From Spirochaetaceae bacterium (lineage in GTDB: Bacteria; Spirochaetota; Spirochaetia; Treponematales; Breznakiellaceae): a stretch of DNA of 40,976 bases. The notes below the pieces were generated by a model, which saw nothing but the letters and a program-made list of their open reading frames with translations, searched no databases and had not been told where the DNA came from. The first letter of the stretch is position 1. Every line of letters starts with the position of its first letter. The DNA is taken from NCBI GenBank assembly GCA_031256905.1, contig JAIRPY010000038.1, forward strand, positions 1-40,976, given 5' to 3'. Of this stretch, positions 1 to 9,189 are shown piece after piece. A program made the position numbers and the translations under genes.

Positions 1-930
1 TTTATAATGTTTTTCATAGTATTGGCTGTTGCCGCGGGATTAATTTTTATTCCGTCGTTGCTGGCGGGAAACGGTTCGGCCATGCCGGCGGGAAAACCCG
101 GAAGTCCTCGTCCCGGGGCGTCGGTCTTCACGGTTCGGGCTGAAACCGCCGAATCCCGGACTCTTCAGGCGTATATCGAAGTAAACGGCGATATTGTAAG
201 TAAACAGCAAGTAACCGTCGTTCCTGACATAGGAGGAAAACTCGTTACTATGAACGCGGTACAAGGTTCGATAGTAAAGAAAGGCGCGTTGCTGGCAGAA
301 GTCGATCCTTCCCGGCCCGGGGAAGTGTATGTTTTGCGTCCGGTATACGCGCCGATTTCCGGGACGGTAGTAGCTAATCCGGCGTCGGTAGGTTCTACGG
401 TTTCCGTGGGAACAGCGTTACTAACCATAGCCGCGGACGGCGCGGCAGAGATAGAAGCTCTGATTCCAGAGCGGGAAGTAGGACAGCTTCGCATCGGCCT
501 GAAAGCTGAAGTGCGTCTCGAAGCCTTTCCAGGGGAAGTATTTGAAGCGGAAGTAATCCGGCTTTCGCCGGCGGTTGATCCGGTTTCGCGGACAAAAAAG
601 ATAACCCTTCGGTTTGTTAAAAACGAAGGACGAGTCGATCCCGGAATGTTCGCCCGGATACGTCTCAACACCCGGCAGTACGAGAATGTAGTAGCAATCC
701 CTGAAGGCGCGGTAGTCGAGCATCGGGGAACCCAGGCAGTATTTGTGTTGAATAAAACTTCGCTGGATGGAACATCCCAAGTATCTATGCGGGAGGTCGT
801 CCTCGGCGTAACCATAGACGGCGAAACGGAAATCAAGAGCGGGCTTAAAGCCGGCGAATCGGTAGTCGTACAAGGTCAGCAGTTCCTAACCGACGGCGCG
901 CAGGTGCGCGTTCTCGGAGAACGTTCTTAA
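1..930 (+). CDS. RND efflux periplasmic adaptor (HlyD/MFP family), 5' end probably outside window
   Basis: Periplasmic adaptor that links an inner-membrane RND pump to an outer-membrane channel. The first ATG in the window is at 7, but the reading frame is open to the left edge and that ATG would begin directly in the hydrophobic anchor with no basic residues, so the true start is probably upstream. From position 7 the product is 307 aa: a membrane anchor (about residues 1-20), a lipoyl-like half-motif (VVPDIGGKLVTMNAVQGSIV), a second half (APISGTVVANPASVGSTV), then a beta-barrel and membrane-proximal domain. The two lipoyl halves are separated by only about 25 residues, so the usual long alpha-helical coiled-coil hairpin is missing, as in Borrelia BesA (family knowledge). 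The next gene starts 10 nt downstream and encodes the pump, so the two form an operon. A TolC-like gene would be expected to the left. Confidence 0.88.
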   Translation, partial: FIMFFIVLAVAAGLIFIPSLLAGNGSAMPAGKPGSPRPGASVFTVRAETAESRTLQAYIEVNGDIVSKQQVTVVPDIGGKLVTMNAVQGSIVKKGALLAEVDPSRPGEVYVLRPVYAPISGTVVANPASVGSTVSVGTALLTIAADGAAEIEALIPEREVGQLRIGLKAEVRLEAFPGEVFEAEVIRLSPAVDPVSRTKKITLRFVKNEGRVDPGMFARIRLNTRQYENVVAIPEGAVVEHRGTQAVFVLNKTSLDGTSQVSMREVVLGVTIDGETEIKSGLKAGESVVVQGQQFLTDGAQVRVLGERS

Positions 931-940
931 AGGATATAGT

Positions 941-3900
941 ATGAGTCTTGCGCAAAATATTGTTAAACGTCCGGTTTTGGGAATCGTGATTTTCGGGCTG
1001 ACCGCAATCGTGGCGTTATATTTAGTTTCCGGTATAGCCATTGATATGTTTCCTGACGTTGATATGCCGATTCTCTCGGTTAGTACAACTTATCAGGGCG
1101 CAGGTCCGGAAACCGTAGAAAAGTCAGTAACAAAATTACTGGAATCCCAACTGGTAAACCTAAGCGGCTTAGAAAGTATTACTTCTACTTCAAGCGAAGG
1201 TTCGAGTCTTATCCGGATGGAATTTAAATACGGAACAAATCTCGACGATAAAACCAACGACATCCGAGACCGGATCGACCGGGTTAAAGGGAGACTCCCG
1301 GATGACGCGGATACCCCTTCAATTATGCGTTTTGACGCCAGTTCTCAGCCGATTCTCAGCATTGCGGTACAGGGAAATCGCAGTCAGAATGAATTGCGAT
1401 CTATTGCGGTCAATAGCATCCAAGACCGGCTCGAGCAAATCGACGGCGTAGCTTCTACCAATGTTATGGGCGGCCGGGACCGGATCGTACGGGTTGATAT
1501 CGCCCAGAACCGGCTTGAAGCTTACGGCCTTACTATTACCGGTATAGCAGGAACACTGTCAGCGCAGAACATCGAATTAGGCGCGGGTTCTATTACCGAC
1601 GGCGCGAAAAATTACAGTATTCGTACCGTCGGGGAATTCGCTTCCCTGCAAGACATCGCGGAAACCGTTATCGCCCGGCGGAACGGCGCGGACATCCGAC
1701 TCCTCGATATTGGAACAGTAAATCTTACCTATCCGGACGAAACTTCCACGGTGTTTATCAACGGCGAAAACGGCGTGTATATAGCGGTAACCAAGCAAAG
1801 CGGCACTAATTCCGCGGCGGTAGCCGATAAGGTGTACACGAAACTTAAAGAAATACAAGCTCTCCTTCCCGCGGATGTTACCCTTGAAATCACCGAAGAC
1901 GATACCACCCAAATTCGGGATATGATTAATGAACTGGTAAACTCAGCGGTTCTCGGCGCGGCTTTGGCGATGGGCGTATTGTTTCTGTTTCTACGGAATA
2001 TTAAAAGCTCAATCATCATCGGCATTTCCATTCCCTTCTCGATTTTGGCGACCCTTCTTGTGATGTACCTTACGGGACTTACCCTGAATATGCTGACCAT
2101 GGCGGGTCTCATCTTGGGCGTCGGCATGATCGTAGACTCTTCTATTGTTATTCTTGAAAATATCGTTAAATACCGGGAACGCGGCGCAAAACCCGATATA
2201 TCCGCAATCTTGGGAAGTCAGGAAGTGATGTCTTCTATCGTCGCTTCCACTTTGACGACCCTTGCGGTGTTTGTTCCTATCTTTCTCTTCAAGAACAAAC
2301 TTGGAATGATGGGCGAGTTGTTTCAGCCTTTTATCCTTACGATAGGCATCGCTTTGGCGTCGAGTCTGCTGGTTGCGATTTTTCTGGTTCCTATTCTTGC
2401 CGGTAAATTTCTGATCCTGAATACGAAAAAACAGAAATCCTTACGGAATTTTTTTCTTATCAAAATTGATAGGAGCATAGAAAAAATACTTAACGTCCTT
2501 ACTGAGGGGTATACGAAACTGCTTGCCAAAGCGGTCAGACACCGATTCCTTACGGTAATACTGGTAATCGCCGCTTTTATCGGTTCGGTATTGGCTCTTT
2601 CAAAACTTGGGATAGTGATGATGCCTCCGATGAATGAAGACTCGGTTACGCTGAATGTGGAAATGCCCCTGGGAACAAAATACGAAGATACAAAAGCAGT
2701 AATACTACAGCTTCAAGAAATTGCTATCGATGAAATCCGAGGGGCAAAAAACATCATCGCTAACGTTGGGTCTTCGGGAAACGCCTTCGGCGGAGAAGGT
2801 ACGCATAAAGGCTCTCTCAGTATAACTATCGATATAAACGCTCCCGGCTCGGATACTTCGGATCAGGTAATGCAAAAACTTCGGGGCCACTTCAGCGAAT
2901 TTCCCGGCGCGGCTTTGACTTTCGGTCAGGGGATGGCCCAAATGTTATCCGGAGGCTCAGATATCGATCTCGCGCTTAGAATCGACGATATTAACGCCGG
3001 ACTAACTACAGCGCAAGAAATAGCGGATCTAATTAAAGCGAAAGTTCCTGAATTGAACGAAGTTTCTATCGACATGACCGAAGGACTGCCCCAGGTAGAA
3101 GTGATCATCGACCGCAAACGGGCCTACAACTTGGGCCTTTCGGTAAGCGGCATTGCCCGGGAAATCGCCGCGGGGATGAACGGACTTTCCGCCACGACTT
3201 TCCGCCATACCGGAAATGAATATAAGATAATGCTGGAATTGCGGGAAGAAGACCGGAAAAAAATTCCGGACCTAGAACGGATATTTATGCTTTCCAGCGC
3301 GGGAACTCTCGTTCCGCTTTCCAATGTCGCGGCTTTGAAAAAAGGCTTAGGTCCCGTGAACGTCAAACGGGAAGATCAAGCGAGAATGATTCACCTTACC
3401 GGTAATATCGCCAATGGAAAAAGCCCTCGGGAAGTTGAGCAGAAAATTAAGGATGTGTTAGACAGTAACTATATTTTACCTGAAGGCATTACCTTAACTT
3501 ACGAAGGGCAATGGGGACAGGTTAGCGATACGCTCAATACGTTTATTATGATTATCACGTTAGCTATACTGTTGGTATTCGGCGTTATGGCGGGACAGTA
3601 TGAATCGTTTAAAGCACCTTTTATCAATCTCTGCACGATACCGCTGATGCTTATCGGAGTAGTTGGGATTTATCTGATAACCGGACAGAATCTCAATATG
3701 TTTTCTCTGGTAGGGATAGTGATGCTGGTAGGCATTGTGGTGAACAACGGCATTGTATTGGTTGACTACACGAACTTGCTTGTCGGGCGGGGGGTTCCGG
3801 TAATGCAGGCGTGTGTTGAAGCGGGAACTTCTCGTCTGCGCCCGGTGCTGATGACTACGTTAACTACTATTTTGGGGCTTATTCCGATGGCTTTTTTCCC

Positions 3901-4081
3901 CAGCGAGTCTTCGATGATGATTCAGCCTATCGGTCTTACGGTCACCGGGGGGCTTGTGTCTTCGACGTTTATTACGTTGTTTTTTATTCCGGCATTGTAT
4001 TCTTTTGTAAATGGAAAAGCCCGGAAATCCGGCAAGCCCGGAAAAGCAAAACCGGCAGAGCCGATTGACGCCGCGGCCTAA
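941..4081 (+). CDS. RND efflux pump, AcrB/HAE family inner-membrane transporter
   Basis: Cation-driven export of drugs, lipids or other amphiphiles across the envelope with the preceding adaptor. The 1046 aa length is full for the family: first TM at about residues 10-30, a periplasmic porter domain beginning MFPDVDMPILSVSTTYQG, the TM2-6 block (about 330-500), a second periplasmic loop and the TM8-12 block. An AAAGGA ribosome site lies about 8 nt before the ATG. In TM4 the AcrB Asp407-Asp408 pair reads V-D399-S400, and in TM10 the AcrB Lys940 position is Asn935 (LVGIVVNNGIV), while the TM11 segment RLRPVLMTTL keeps the equivalents of Arg971 and Thr978. The proton-relay network therefore differs from AcrB. 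The substrate cannot be read from sequence. The C-terminus is a short Lys/Pro/Ala-rich tail. Confidence 0.93.
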   Translation: MSLAQNIVKRPVLGIVIFGLTAIVALYLVSGIAIDMFPDVDMPILSVSTTYQGAGPETVEKSVTKLLESQLVNLSGLESITSTSSEGSSLIRMEFKYGTNLDDKTNDIRDRIDRVKGRLPDDADTPSIMRFDASSQPILSIAVQGNRSQNELRSIAVNSIQDRLEQIDGVASTNVMGGRDRIVRVDIAQNRLEAYGLTITGIAGTLSAQNIELGAGSITDGAKNYSIRTVGEFASLQDIAETVIARRNGADIRLLDIGTVNLTYPDETSTVFINGENGVYIAVTKQSGTNSAAVADKVYTKLKEIQALLPADVTLEITEDDTTQIRDMINELVNSAVLGAALAMGVLFLFLRNIKSSIIIGISIPFSILATLLVMYLTGLTLNMLTMAGLILGVGMIVDSSIVILENIVKYRERGAKPDISAILGSQEVMSSIVASTLTTLAVFVPIFLFKNKLGMMGELFQPFILTIGIALASSLLVAIFLVPILAGKFLILNTKKQKSLRNFFLIKIDRSIEKILNVLTEGYTKLLAKAVRHRFLTVILVIAAFIGSVLALSKLGIVMMPPMNEDSVTLNVEMPLGTKYEDTKAVILQLQEIAIDEIRGAKNIIANVGSSGNAFGGEGTHKGSLSITIDINAPGSDTSDQVMQKLRGHFSEFPGAALTFGQGMAQMLSGGSDIDLALRIDDINAGLTTAQEIADLIKAKVPELNEVSIDMTEGLPQVEVIIDRKRAYNLGLSVSGIAREIAAGMNGLSATTFRHTGNEYKIMLELREEDRKKIPDLERIFMLSSAGTLVPLSNVAALKKGLGPVNVKREDQARMIHLTGNIANGKSPREVEQKIKDVLDSNYILPEGITLTYEGQWGQVSDTLNTFIMIITLAILLVFGVMAGQYESFKAPFINLCTIPLMLIGVVGIYLITGQNLNMFSLVGIVMLVGIVVNNGIVLVDYTNLLVGRGVPVMQACVEAGTSRLRPVLMTTLTTILGLIPMAFFPSESSMMIQPIGLTVTGGLVSSTFITLFFIPALYSFVNGKARKSGKPGKAKPAEPIDAAA

Positions 4082-4097
4082 ATAAGAATCCTGATCT

Positions 4098-4134
4098 GCC
4101 CCCGTCCGCATGGGTTCAAGAGCGGGCGGCGGGC
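4098..4134. terminator. GC-rich hairpin between convergent genes
   Basis: An inverted repeat, GCCCCCGTCCGC (4098-4109) against GCGGGCGGCGGGC (4122-4134), lies between the stop of the RND pump and the stop of the helicase gene. Pairing is near-complete with one bulge and a G-U pair. No T-run follows on either strand, so this may be a bidirectional end structure or simply 3'-end protection. It is not a textbook intrinsic terminator. Confidence 0.4.
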
Positions 4135-4141
4135 TTCCATG

Positions 4142-6658
4142 TTAGGTTAGGAAGTTGGAAAGGCGGCGGTAGGTTTGGCTTACGATCTGTTTAACTTCTG
4201 CGTTGGCGGCGTCGCCGAGTTCGTCGATGAGGGTCTCCAGACTAGCAAGACTTTCATTCAGACTTGTGGAAAAGCCTCGGGAACAGGTAAACCAATAATT
4301 CCCATTGCTGTCAGTGAGCAGACAAATAAATCCTAAATCTTTTTTATCCGCTTTCCATAAACCCGGCGTCAACGTTAACGGAAGACAGCCGAGCAATTCC
4401 CAAAGATTTTCCTGCGAATTAAACCGGGTTTTTCGGGACCACTTTTTTTCTAATACGCCGTCCAGATTCAACGACGGCAAAAGGGATAAGATAAACCCTA
4501 GTTTCTCGCCTTCAAGCAGTTTGTACATATTTTGAAAAACAATCGTGCCTCGCAAGCCTGACCACTGTCCTTTTTTTCCGGCTTTTCCGGTGAGGATGTC
4601 TTTTACCCGAATAAGCCGTTCATAAGGCAGAATCACCAGCCGTTTCTTTTTAATTGTCATAATCTCGAATGTTTCGTCTCCTAGGGTAAGCGCGGAATTC
4701 GAGGGCGGTATAATTTTTGCCTGTTTCGGTTCTTTCGCTTTCTTTTCAGCCTTAATGGGGCGTCTTTCCAGAGCCGCGAGAAGATCGGTTTTTATTTTGT
4801 CCAGAGACGATCTCGTCAGAGGCGATACTGACATTGCGTACATACGGGTCGTCTTAATAATTTCCCCGGCGACAATGTATTGAGGATCCATCCTGAACAT
4901 GACAGATCCAGGATGAATAAGAATCCGATCTGCCGTGAGACTGCGGTACATTCCTCGGGATTCCTGAATGCAGACAAACTGAATAAGCCCGCGGGCTATC
5001 GCGCAGAGGTAATTGTCAACAGACCCGCCGGACAAAATAGGAACCTTCATTCCAGACACAATCTCGCCAAGCTGATACACCACATTTTCTATCTCTGCCA
5101 GAGCTTGTTCATCCAAATAATTTTTTTCACAAAACTTGGATTTACTCTTTGATTCTTTGTAGGCCCGGTAGAGTTTTAGATAGGATACGAAATCGCCTTT
5201 GTCGTCCCGGAATCGGTGATGCGCCATGCGCGCATCGAGTTCTTCTCCCGGGGGCAGAAGGTAGGGACTCTGGGTGGAAAGAAAAGCCGCCGCAATCAGG
5301 GTCTCTTCAAGGCAGTTCGGGTAATGCAGTATCGCTTCCACAATGATTCTCGATTCCCGCGGGGAAAGCGGAAACTCGGTCATCATTTTTCCGATTTTAG
5401 AAAGACTGCGGCTGTCTTCAATCGCATCAAGGAGCCGCAGAGTTTCTACCGCGCCCACAAGCCCCTCGCGGTTCGGCGGGGCGATGAAGTCGAATTCTTC
5501 AAAAGCGGTCAGTCCCAAATCCGCCATCCGAAGCACCACTTCGGAAAGATCCGTCCGGTAAATTTCCTCGATGGTAAAAGGTATCCGGTTTTCAAAATCC
5601 CGGCGGCTGTAGAGCCGGTAACACGTTCCCGGACGAGTTCTTCCGGCTCGGCCTCTGCGCTGATTCGCGGAGGCCTTCGATATGGGGGATTCAACCAAAC
5701 TCGATGTAAACGTCCGGGGACTGTAGTAATTCAGTTTCGCCATACCGCAATCAATAACCGTCGTAATGCCGTCAATCGTAACCGAAGTTTCCGCGATGTT
5801 CGTTGAAATCACAACTTTTATTTTTCCCGGCGGCGGCGGCTCGAAAACCCGTTCCTGCTCGTCCTTGCCGAGTCTGCCGTACAGCGGAATTAAATGCAGA
5901 TACGCTCCGACCGCGCCCCGGCTTAACCTCGACATACAAGCTTTAATCAATTTTTCCCCGGAAAAGAAAATTAAAATATCCCCGGGCCGTTCATCTCCTA
6001 TAACCCGCTCTACAATCGAATCGATTTTAAAGAGCAAAACTTCTTCCGGGCTTTGGCTTTCAGAAATATTTTGCTTTTCCGACAAAGGATCGTAGATAAC
6101 CGTGACAGGATAGGTATCCGCATCGATTTTGACGATCGGGCAGTTCCCGAAATACTCGGAAAAGACTTGGGCGTTGATGGTCGCAGAAGATATAAGCACT
6201 TTGAATTCCGTCCGGACTTCCAAAACCCGCTTTAAAAGTCCAAGGACGAAATCGATGTTAAGACTGCGCTCATGGGCTTCATCCACAATGATACAGCCGT
6301 ATTTTGACAAATACGGATCGAGTTTCATTTCTTGCAGGAGGATGCCGTCAGTCATGATTTTAATTTTTGTATGCGGATCGGTTCTATCCTCAAAGCGCAT
6401 TTTAAAACCCACGAGGCCGGGAATTGTCGTTCCCATCTGCCGCGCTATAAATTCGCTCACCGATACTGCGGCGATTCGTCGGGGCTGGGTCACGCCGATG
6501 ACGCCGTTTCCGCAATATCCCGCATCGTGCAGTATTACCGGCAACTGAGTTGTCTTTCCCGAACCGGTAGGGCTTTCCACCACCACTGCTTGATGATTTT
6601 TTAAAGCTTCAAGAATCCGTTCTTTGTGTTTGTATACTGGAAGGTCTAAATAATTCAT
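4142..6658 (-). CDS. hrpA: DEAH-box ATP-dependent RNA helicase, HrpA-like (short form)
   Basis: Superfamily 2 DEAH RNA helicase that probably remodels mRNA or rRNA in the cytoplasm. Visible motifs are Walker A ESPTGSGKTT (residues 28-37), motif Ia TQPRR (58-62), DEAH (126-129), SAT (158-160) and motif VI QRRGRAGR (333-340). A helicase-associated (HA2) region and an OB-fold segment (around HPGSVMFRMDPQYIVAGEI) follow. At 838 aa it is much shorter than E. coli HrpA (about 1300 aa) and lacks the long C-terminal DUF3418 region. The OB segment and motif set fit HrpA better than HrpB, although the length is near HrpB's. The start codon lies just past a terminator for the upstream gene and has no recognisable Shine-Dalgarno sequence. 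Family assignment is firm; the subfamily is less so. Confidence 0.88.
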   Translation of the reverse strand: MNYLDLPVYKHKERILEALKNHQAVVVESPTGSGKTTQLPVILHDAGYCGNGVIGVTQPRRIAAVSVSEFIARQMGTTIPGLVGFKMRFEDRTDPHTKIKIMTDGILLQEMKLDPYLSKYGCIIVDEAHERSLNIDFVLGLLKRVLEVRTEFKVLISSATINAQVFSEYFGNCPIVKIDADTYPVTVIYDPLSEKQNISESQSPEEVLLFKIDSIVERVIGDERPGDILIFFSGEKLIKACMSRLSRGAVGAYLHLIPLYGRLGKDEQERVFEPPPPGKIKVVISTNIAETSVTIDGITTVIDCGMAKLNYYSPRTFTSSLVESPISKASANQRRGRAGRTRPGTCYRLYSRRDFENRIPFTIEEIYRTDLSEVVLRMADLGLTAFEEFDFIAPPNREGLVGAVETLRLLDAIEDSRSLSKIGKMMTEFPLSPRESRIIVEAILHYPNCLEETLIAAAFLSTQSPYLLPPGEELDARMAHHRFRDDKGDFVSYLKLYRAYKESKSKSKFCEKNYLDEQALAEIENVVYQLGEIVSGMKVPILSGGSVDNYLCAIARGLIQFVCIQESRGMYRSLTADRILIHPGSVMFRMDPQYIVAGEIIKTTRMYAMSVSPLTRSSLDKIKTDLLAALERRPIKAEKKAKEPKQAKIIPPSNSALTLGDETFEIMTIKKKRLVILPYERLIRVKDILTGKAGKKGQWSGLRGTIVFQNMYKLLEGEKLGFILSLLPSLNLDGVLEKKWSRKTRFNSQENLWELLGCLPLTLTPGLWKADKKDLGFICLLTDSNGNYWFTCSRGFSTSLNESLASLETLIDELGDAANAEVKQIVSQTYRRLSNFLT

Positions 6659-6663
6659 ATATT

Positions 6664-6701
6664 TAAAAAGAGGGGAATCGAAAACGCGAGTTCCGATTCC
6701 C
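6664..6701 (-). terminator. Rho-independent terminator of the BspA-like gene
   Basis: On the minus strand an 8-bp stem, GGGAATCG (6701-6694) with CGATTCCC (6680-6673), encloses a 13-nt loop and is followed by CTCTTTTT. It sits just after the BspA-like stop codon and before the helicase start, which makes it a convincing intrinsic terminator. Confidence 0.78.
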
Positions 6702-6711
6702 GATTCCTAGG

Positions 6712-9060
6712 TTAATTCCAGGGACTCTGATAACTGTACCTTTGGGTACCTTCAAGATTCCACTGGTTCTGCAAGATGTACCGGCCCGCCTGCCGGTTAT
6801 TGCTTTCGTAGGCTTGAGAAAATCCTTCGATAAAAGCTGTAGGATTCACAATGGCGTCGGAAGCCTGCATCGCAATGGCGGTAAGATCGGGATTGTCCGT
6901 AAAGGCGTTATCCCCGATGCTCTCGACAGTCCGGGGAATCGCAACGGCGGATAAGGCATTGCCGGAAAAGGCCCCTTCTCCAACAGAAGTAATCCCGTTA
7001 GGCATCGAAACGCTTGTAAGCTGATTCTGGAAAAAAAGCCAATCCGCGATGTCCTTAACGCCTTCGGGTATGACAATATCGGTCAACAGATTCTGGGCAA
7101 ACGCGCCTTTGCCAATACCGGTGACGCTCGAAGGAATAGTAATACTGCCGAGCTTGTTATCGGTAAACGCGGCATCCCCAATTTTCTGAACTCCCTCCGG
7201 GATAACCAGATCCGTAATTTCATTTCGGGCAAAAGCCCCGGCCGGAATAACTTCCAGAGTAGGAGGAAGGGTTATATTCGACAGCTTGTTGTTGCTGAAG
7301 GCCCCGTCGCCGATGCTTGTCAGGTTTTCGGGAATAGTCACGATTTTCAACTGATTTTCCGCAAAAGCTTTTTCCTTAATAACCGTAACCGATTCAGGCA
7401 GTAAAGCTATACTCAATTGCTTCTGCGCGAAGGCTTCTTCGCCGATAACCGATACCGGCAAACCGTTAATTTTATCAGGAACCCGGATGGATTTTTCTTT
7501 GCCGATGTAACTCATAATAAGAATACTTTTCACGGTTCCGGTGTTCAAAATATCGATTTCGAAATCTTCAGGCTTTCCTTGAACAACATAGTTCCAATCC
7601 GAGTTGTATCCTAAAAAATATTCCCCATCGCGGCTCTGAAATTTTCGGTAACCTTCGTCAAGAAACTGATATTCAAAACTATTCGCCGCAAGAGTCACAT
7701 TCGCGCTGATCATAACGCTGGAGACAGGATTATCCACAAAGGCCGCTTCCCCGATACTTCGCAGGGTTCCGGGCAATTTCACCTGTTTTAAGGCATTTTC
7801 TGCAAAGGCCGCTTCGCCGATGCTCGTAATGCCTTCGGGCAGGGCGATGCTTCCAAGCTGATTTCCGTAAAACGCCCAATCTCCAAGGGTTGTAACTTTA
7901 TCGGGAATACTTACCGAGACGAGTTTATTTTTGGCGAAAGCCCAATTCTCAATCGTCCTAACTGACGAGGGAAAACTGATTCGCCCGATGCTGTTGTACG
8001 CAAAAGCTCCTTCTCCGATGGTATCGATGCCGTCAGGAATCGTAACGCTGGTCAGTCCTTTTTGGCGGAACGCGTTTTTCGCTATCGACTTTACCGGAAT
8101 GTTATTTATCTTCTGGGGAATCGATATCATCGCATCTTTGCCTTTGTAACCGGTTATGACCAGATACCGAGCTGGGCCGGACCCTTGAGCTTGGATAAGG
8201 TAATCTTCCGGTTTTTCTTCCGGTCCGTAACGCCACTGTTTATTCGATCCTAAAGCGTAGATGCCATCCTGTTTGTTCAGCCGGTTGTACACATCCGTGA
8301 AATTGTTATCAAAACTGCTGGATTGGATTTCAACATTCCGAGGCATTGCGATGCTTTTCAACGGATTTTCAAAAAAGGCGGCTTCTCCGATGCTTTTTAC
8401 GTTTTCAGGAATAACGAGGATCGTCAGCTTATTCTGCCGAAACGCAAAAGCGTCGATGCTCGTCAAACTTTCGGGAAATATAATAGAAGAAAGCTGGTTA
8501 TACGCAAAAGCCACCGGACCGATACTGCTTAATTTCTTCCCGAAGGCGACGGAGGTCAGCCGGTTTTCCCGGAATGCATGACTTCCGATGCTGACCACGC
8601 TGTCCGGGATGGTTATAGCCGTCAAGTTATTTTGGTAAAACGCGGCTTCTCCGATGGCGGATACCTTGGCTCCAAGAACCGCCCGGCTGAGGCTGTTTTC
8701 CCGAAACGCATGGCCCCCGATAGCGGTGACCGTATCGGGAATGACGACGCTGGTCAGGGCATTTCCGGCGAAGGCTCCTTCGCCTATACTTACCATTCCG
8801 CTGGGCAGGACGACGCTGGTTAGATGTTTTTCCCGAAAGGCCTCTTTTCCAATCTCGGCGACCGGGAGACCGTCGATTTTTTCCGGGATCACCACGTCTT
8901 TCCGGCTTCCTATATAGCCGGTGATGGTAAGGCCCTGGGTTCCGCCTATTCTGCTTAGGGAAGTTTGAAAATCTCCTGCGGCAGAGGGTATATCCGCTCC
9001 GAACACTACATTTGCCGTTATGACGACAGCAAAGCCGATAAAACAAAACATTTGTTTCAT
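6712..9060 (-). CDS. BspA-like leucine-rich-repeat surface protein
   Basis: Secreted or surface LRR protein of the BspA type (LRR_5), a family often involved in adhesion or host interaction (family knowledge). The start at 9060 is chosen because AAGGAG lies 8 nt upstream and it begins a clean signal peptide, MKQMFCFIGFAVVITANVVFGA; an in-frame ATG at 9141 lies in the promoter region. The product is 782 aa with repeats of about 23 aa such as LTSVVIPDTVTAIGGHAF. A longer period is also present: three modules of about 210-285 residues begin near residues 30, 285 and 498, each opening with a conserved strand block (for example VITGYKGKDAMISIPQKIN) and ending with a Tyr/Trp-rich segment such as YALGSNKQWRYG. 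No anchor, lipobox or C-terminal membrane helix is visible. A terminator follows and a palindrome lies in the promoter region. Confidence 0.9.
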   Translation of the reverse strand: MKQMFCFIGFAVVITANVVFGADIPSAAGDFQTSLSRIGGTQGLTITGYIGSRKDVVIPEKIDGLPVAEIGKEAFREKHLTSVVLPSGMVSIGEGAFAGNALTSVVIPDTVTAIGGHAFRENSLSRAVLGAKVSAIGEAAFYQNNLTAITIPDSVVSIGSHAFRENRLTSVAFGKKLSSIGPVAFAYNQLSSIIFPESLTSIDAFAFRQNKLTILVIPENVKSIGEAAFFENPLKSIAMPRNVEIQSSSFDNNFTDVYNRLNKQDGIYALGSNKQWRYGPEEKPEDYLIQAQGSGPARYLVITGYKGKDAMISIPQKINNIPVKSIAKNAFRQKGLTSVTIPDGIDTIGEGAFAYNSIGRISFPSSVRTIENWAFAKNKLVSVSIPDKVTTLGDWAFYGNQLGSIALPEGITSIGEAAFAENALKQVKLPGTLRSIGEAAFVDNPVSSVMISANVTLAANSFEYQFLDEGYRKFQSRDGEYFLGYNSDWNYVVQGKPEDFEIDILNTGTVKSILIMSYIGKEKSIRVPDKINGLPVSVIGEEAFAQKQLSIALLPESVTVIKEKAFAENQLKIVTIPENLTSIGDGAFSNNKLSNITLPPTLEVIPAGAFARNEITDLVIPEGVQKIGDAAFTDNKLGSITIPSSVTGIGKGAFAQNLLTDIVIPEGVKDIADWLFFQNQLTSVSMPNGITSVGEGAFSGNALSAVAIPRTVESIGDNAFTDNPDLTAIAMQASDAIVNPTAFIEGFSQAYESNNRQAGRYILQNQWNLEGTQRYSYQSPWN

Positions 9061-9119
9061 ACAAAAATCTCCTTTTAAAACCCCCGGTCCCAAAGCAGAG
9101 GCTCGGCGAGGTATCAGTA

Positions 9120-9137
9120 TATTCTTACCTAAGAATA
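9120..9137. promoter_or_regulatory. Perfect 18-bp palindrome upstream of the BspA-like gene (putative operator)
   Basis: TATTCTTA-CC-TAAGAATA is a perfect dyad with 8-bp arms and a 2-bp centre. It lies about 60 bp upstream of the start codon. A TTGACG hexamer at 9154-9149 (minus strand) is 11 bp upstream of it and a TATACT hexamer at 9121-9116 overlaps its downstream edge. The two hexamers are too far apart (27 bp) to form one standard promoter. The site looks like a repressor or activator operator; the binding protein is unknown. Confidence 0.5.
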
Positions 9138-9189
9138 CCATATTTCGGCGTCAAATACAAGCTCGGTAACTTGGGTCAGGGTCCCCGGG

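Noticed and set aside
165-836. Long minus-strand frame opposite the adaptor gene
   Set aside because: It is a codon-bias shadow of the real gene, rich in Ser/Thr/Arg, with no motifs.
9061-9141. Longer N-terminus for the BspA-like protein
   Set aside because: It would run through the palindrome and ribosome site and would spoil the signal peptide.
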